In this document: positions 7,212 through 7,958 of the stretch, piece by piece
Numbering within the stretch: the stretch's first letter is position 1
Layout of the letters: each line of letters opens with the position of its first letter
Source: Thiotrichaceae bacterium
Lineage (GTDB): Bacteria > Pseudomonadota > Gammaproteobacteria > Thiotrichales > Thiotrichaceae
Length of the DNA stretch: 7,958 nucleotides
Direction of reading: 5' to 3'
Assembly: GCA_015494435.1 (NCBI GenBank)
Contig: WGBH01000064.1
Coordinates: forward strand, 1 to 7,958
Program-made: the position numbers and the translations under genes
The notes under the pieces: generated by a model
The model's input: the letters and a program-made list of their open reading frames with translations, nothing else
The model's database searches: none
What the model was told of the DNA's origin: nothing

Positions 7212-7348
7212 TTTGTTCTACTCCATTTTTTGTATTGGTTTATAGCAGTTCTCAAGTTAAATTCCTTATGGGAATCCAAGCTTTAGCGTGTGCTCTCGAA
7301 AAACTATAGGATCTAATCAATACAAAAATTATTTGTAATATTAGTATA
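7212..7348 (-). other. leuA-proximal leader, no gene seen
   Basis: This stretch between the attenuator-like hairpin and the leuA start holds the GGAG ribosome-binding site (7221-7224) and a small hairpin ATTCC-GGAAT (7261-7275). Weak -10-like boxes TATAGT (7303-7308) and TATACT (7343-7348) are visible on the minus strand, but neither has a good -35. TACAAA/TTTGTA (7321-7337) is a second short inverted repeat. I see no coding potential here. Confidence 0.4.
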
Positions 7349-7458
7349 TTTTCAGTGGGTTAAACCCTGAAAAGTCTAATAAAATTTAAGATATACGTTT
7401 CTCCTCGTCAGGATTTTATAATTTAATTTGTCTGCCCTAAGGCAGGAGAAGGAGGAGA
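7349..7458 (-). promoter_or_regulatory. Candidate leucine attenuator with mutually exclusive RNA pairings
   Basis: Three minus-strand RNA pairings compete. (1) TCTCCTC (7458-7452), inside the leader's five-Leu-codon run, is exactly complementary to GAGGAGA (7406-7400). (2) AAATCCTGA (7416-7408) pairs with TCAGGGTTT (7370-7362) over 9 bases with one U-G wobble. (3) TTTTCAGGGT pairs with ACCC and TGAAAA (7373-7349), a 10-bp stem with a 2-base bulge. Pairings 2 and 3 share the same strand, as antiterminator and terminator do. A further hairpin, CTGCC-TTAG-GGCAG (7445-7432), spans the leader stop codon. Known proteobacterial leu attenuators work in this way. The weak point is that stem 3 is followed by ATATACTAATATT, not a U-run, so termination at it is unproven. 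Confidence 0.55.
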
Positions 7459-7553
7459 TTAAGTGATAATGCAAGCAGGAGTAAAGCACTTAGGAAAAAA
7501 GGGTTAGAAAAGAAAGTAGCAGGCACAAGATAAGCTGAATGTAGGGCATTCAT
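7437..7553 (-). CDS. leuL: Leucine-rich leader peptide of leuA
   Basis: A 38-codon minus-strand frame upstream of leuA encodes a peptide with 14 leucines, including a run of four (residues 24-27) and a run of five (33-37, codons CTC CTC CTT CTC CTG), then Pro and TAG. Leu-codon runs just before the stop of a short frame ahead of leuA are the hallmark of leucine attenuation: scarce charged tRNA-Leu stalls the ribosome and alters folding of the RNA downstream. The start is uncertain. ATG at 7553 has no Shine-Dalgarno, and an in-frame ATG at 7586 would give 49 residues and an almost leaderless message. An overlapping frame, ATG at 7549 to TAA at 7490, encodes a 19-residue peptide with seven Leu and could be an alternative. 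The symbol leuL rests on role and position, not similarity to E. coli LeuL. Confidence 0.7.
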   Translation of the reverse strand: MNALHSAYLVPATFFSNPFFLSALLLLALSLNLLLLLP

Positions 7554-7578
7554 TTCAGAGCGGACTGTGTGCTTATCT
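7528..7578 (-). other. Nested inverted repeats around the leader-peptide start
   Basis: In the minus-strand RNA, AGATAAGC (7578-7571) is exactly complementary to GCTTATCT (7535-7528). Directly inside, TGAATG (7552-7547) pairs with CATTCA (7541-7536) around CCCTA, and a weak CAG/CTG hairpin (7556-7567) could fill the rest as a three-way junction. The ATG at 7553 lies partly in the inner stem, so the fold could block that start or favour the upstream ATG at 7586. Confidence 0.45.
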
Positions 7579-7593
7579 ATAGACATGAGGGTG

Positions 7594-7622
7594 AAAATAC
7601 CTAAAAACTAAGAGAGTATCAA
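7594..7622 (-). promoter_or_regulatory. Candidate leuA-leader promoter
   Basis: On the minus strand TTGATA (7622-7617, 5 of 6 to the sigma-70 -35) is followed by exactly 17 bases and TATTTT (7599-7594, 4 of 6 to the -10). Transcription would start near 7587, at or just before the ATG at 7586, giving a leader of about 375 bases before leuA. It overlaps the terminator hairpin of the upstream small lipoprotein gene. Confidence 0.5.
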
Positions 7623-7638
7623 GTTAAATTATCTCTTA
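7603..7638 (-). terminator. Terminator of the small lipoprotein gene
   Basis: On the minus strand TAAGAGA (7638-7632) pairs with TCTCTTA (7615-7609) around a 16-base AT-rich loop, followed by G and five Ts (7607-7603). The lipoprotein stop codon lies at the start of the loop. The stem is AT-rich, so termination may be partial. The T-tract doubles as spacer of the leuA-leader promoter. Confidence 0.5.
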
Positions 7639-7825
7639 TTTTGCTTTCCTTTATTAGTGCAGATTCCTAATATTCTTTCAGTACAGGATACTTCTTGACC
7701 TTTCCAATGATTGCAATGCCCAAAAGCATCTGCATCCAAACAGTCTTTATGACGACTTGCGCAAGAAGTGAGTAAAAAGACGGAAAGTAATGATAAAGTC
7801 AATAAATATTTTTGGCATCCTTCAT
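7629..7825 (-). pseudogene. Small Cys-rich lipoprotein, apparent one-base frameshift near the start
   Basis: From 7808 to the TAA at 7631-7629 the minus strand encodes a convincing small lipoprotein: a leucine-rich hydrophobic core, the lipobox LLTSC, then CASRHKDC and a mature part with five cysteines (positions 22, 29, 38, 48, 56 of the repaired 65-residue product) ending KGKQNKR. The only ATG well placed to start it (7825-7823, giving MKDAK) is one base out of frame: the codons pass through an A5 run (7813-7809) that would need six As to join the frames. As it stands, ATG leads to an early TGA. Either the gene is broken, the base is a sequencing error, the run is a phase-variable or slippage site, or translation begins at TTG (7802-7800), leaving a signal without positive charge. 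The Shine-Dalgarno (AGG, 3 bases before ATG) is weak. Function unknown. Confidence 0.6.
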
Positions 7826-7841
7826 ATACCTAAAAAGTAGT

Positions 7842-7958
7842 TTACACTTTACCTGAACAGCAATAAATCCAGACAATAGAAAACCATAGCCATTCTGAGA
7901 TGGTTTTTAAAGTACGTTGTTTTTTTATCGCTGTTTTATTAAGCGGTAAGAAGCGTCT
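7842..7958 (-). CDS. C-terminal tail of an unidentified protein entering from the right edge
   Basis: The minus strand is open for 38 codons from the right edge to a TAA at 7844-7842. The tail begins RRFLPLNKTAIKKQR, strongly basic, and ends in an aromatic/hydrophobic stretch (SEWLWFSIVWIYCC) that could be a last membrane segment. It stops 16 bases before the ATG of the small lipoprotein, the spacing expected of genes in one operon. The frame is short, and chance openness in AT-rich DNA is possible. I do not recognise the family. Confidence 0.4.
   Translation of the reverse strand, partial: RRFLPLNKTAIKKQRTLKTISEWLWFSIVWIYCCSGKV

Noticed and set aside
7218..7226. ATG-GAG-TAG mini-frame just before leuA
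   Set aside because: It coincides with the GGAG ribosome-binding site; two codons carry no information and arise by chance.
7254..7630. Repeated TCAAGTTAAATT near 7253 and 7619
   Set aside because: A 12-base AT-rich match without flanking similarity; chance is sufficient.
7900..7958. Plus-strand ATG opening MVFKVRCFFIAVLL and running off the right edge
   Set aside because: No Shine-Dalgarno at proper spacing, and it overlaps the minus-strand tail that fits operon spacing with the next gene.

Overview
The window looks like AT-rich chromosomal DNA from a gammaproteobacterium. The evidence is a ~515-residue proteobacterial-type LeuA, a family-4 uracil-DNA glycosylase with the N-terminal tail ('YL.A.GIPVW') that I associate with gammaproteobacterial proteins, an exporter close to E. 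coli EamA, and Gram-negative export signals (signal peptidase I sites and lipoboxes). I cannot name the genus.

Layout. 1-541 (minus): the N-terminal 180 residues of a secreted, extremely Lys/Asn/Asp/Glu-rich low-complexity protein whose C-terminus lies off the left edge. 712-1875 (plus): an M20D metallo-amidohydrolase (hippurate hydrolase / N-acyl-amino-acid amidohydrolase type). 1933-2766 (plus): an unrecognised periplasmic protein with six cysteines and one DxNxDGxxD calcium-type loop. 2921-3568 (plus): a probable lipoprotein with ankyrin repeats. 3578-3612: a strong hairpin containing a G8 tract between convergent genes. 3703-4611 (minus): uracil-DNA glycosylase. 4713-5579 (minus): an EamA-like amino-acid/metabolite exporter. 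5664-7211 (minus): leuA, the first committed step of leucine synthesis. 7212-7608: the leuA leader. 7629-7825 (minus): a small Cys-rich lipoprotein that is one base out of frame. 7842-7958 (minus): the C-terminal tail of a gene that enters from the right edge.

The most interesting part is the long leuA leader. On the minus strand it holds a promoter (TTGATA-N17-TATTTT) and a short open frame whose peptide is 14/38 leucine, with runs of four and five consecutive Leu codons just before a stop. Downstream segments can pair in mutually exclusive ways: Leu codons with GAGGAGA, AAATCCTGA with TCAGGGTTT, and TTTTCAGGGT with ACCC..TGAAAA. This is the layout of a ribosome-mediated leucine attenuator, a known regulatory class, but the terminator arm lacks a clear U-tract. 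Two nested Leu-rich frames and an unusual start region make this copy worth study.

How the genes relate: leuA, eamA-like and udg run in the same direction with gaps of 84 and 101 bases, so they may be partly co-transcribed. A hairpin after leuA probably separates or tunes expression. The plus-strand trio (amidohydrolase, Cys/Ca protein, ankyrin lipoprotein) looks like a loose accessory cluster with a weak terminator/promoter-like element between the first two. I found no tRNA, rRNA, CRISPR array, insertion sequence or phage gene.
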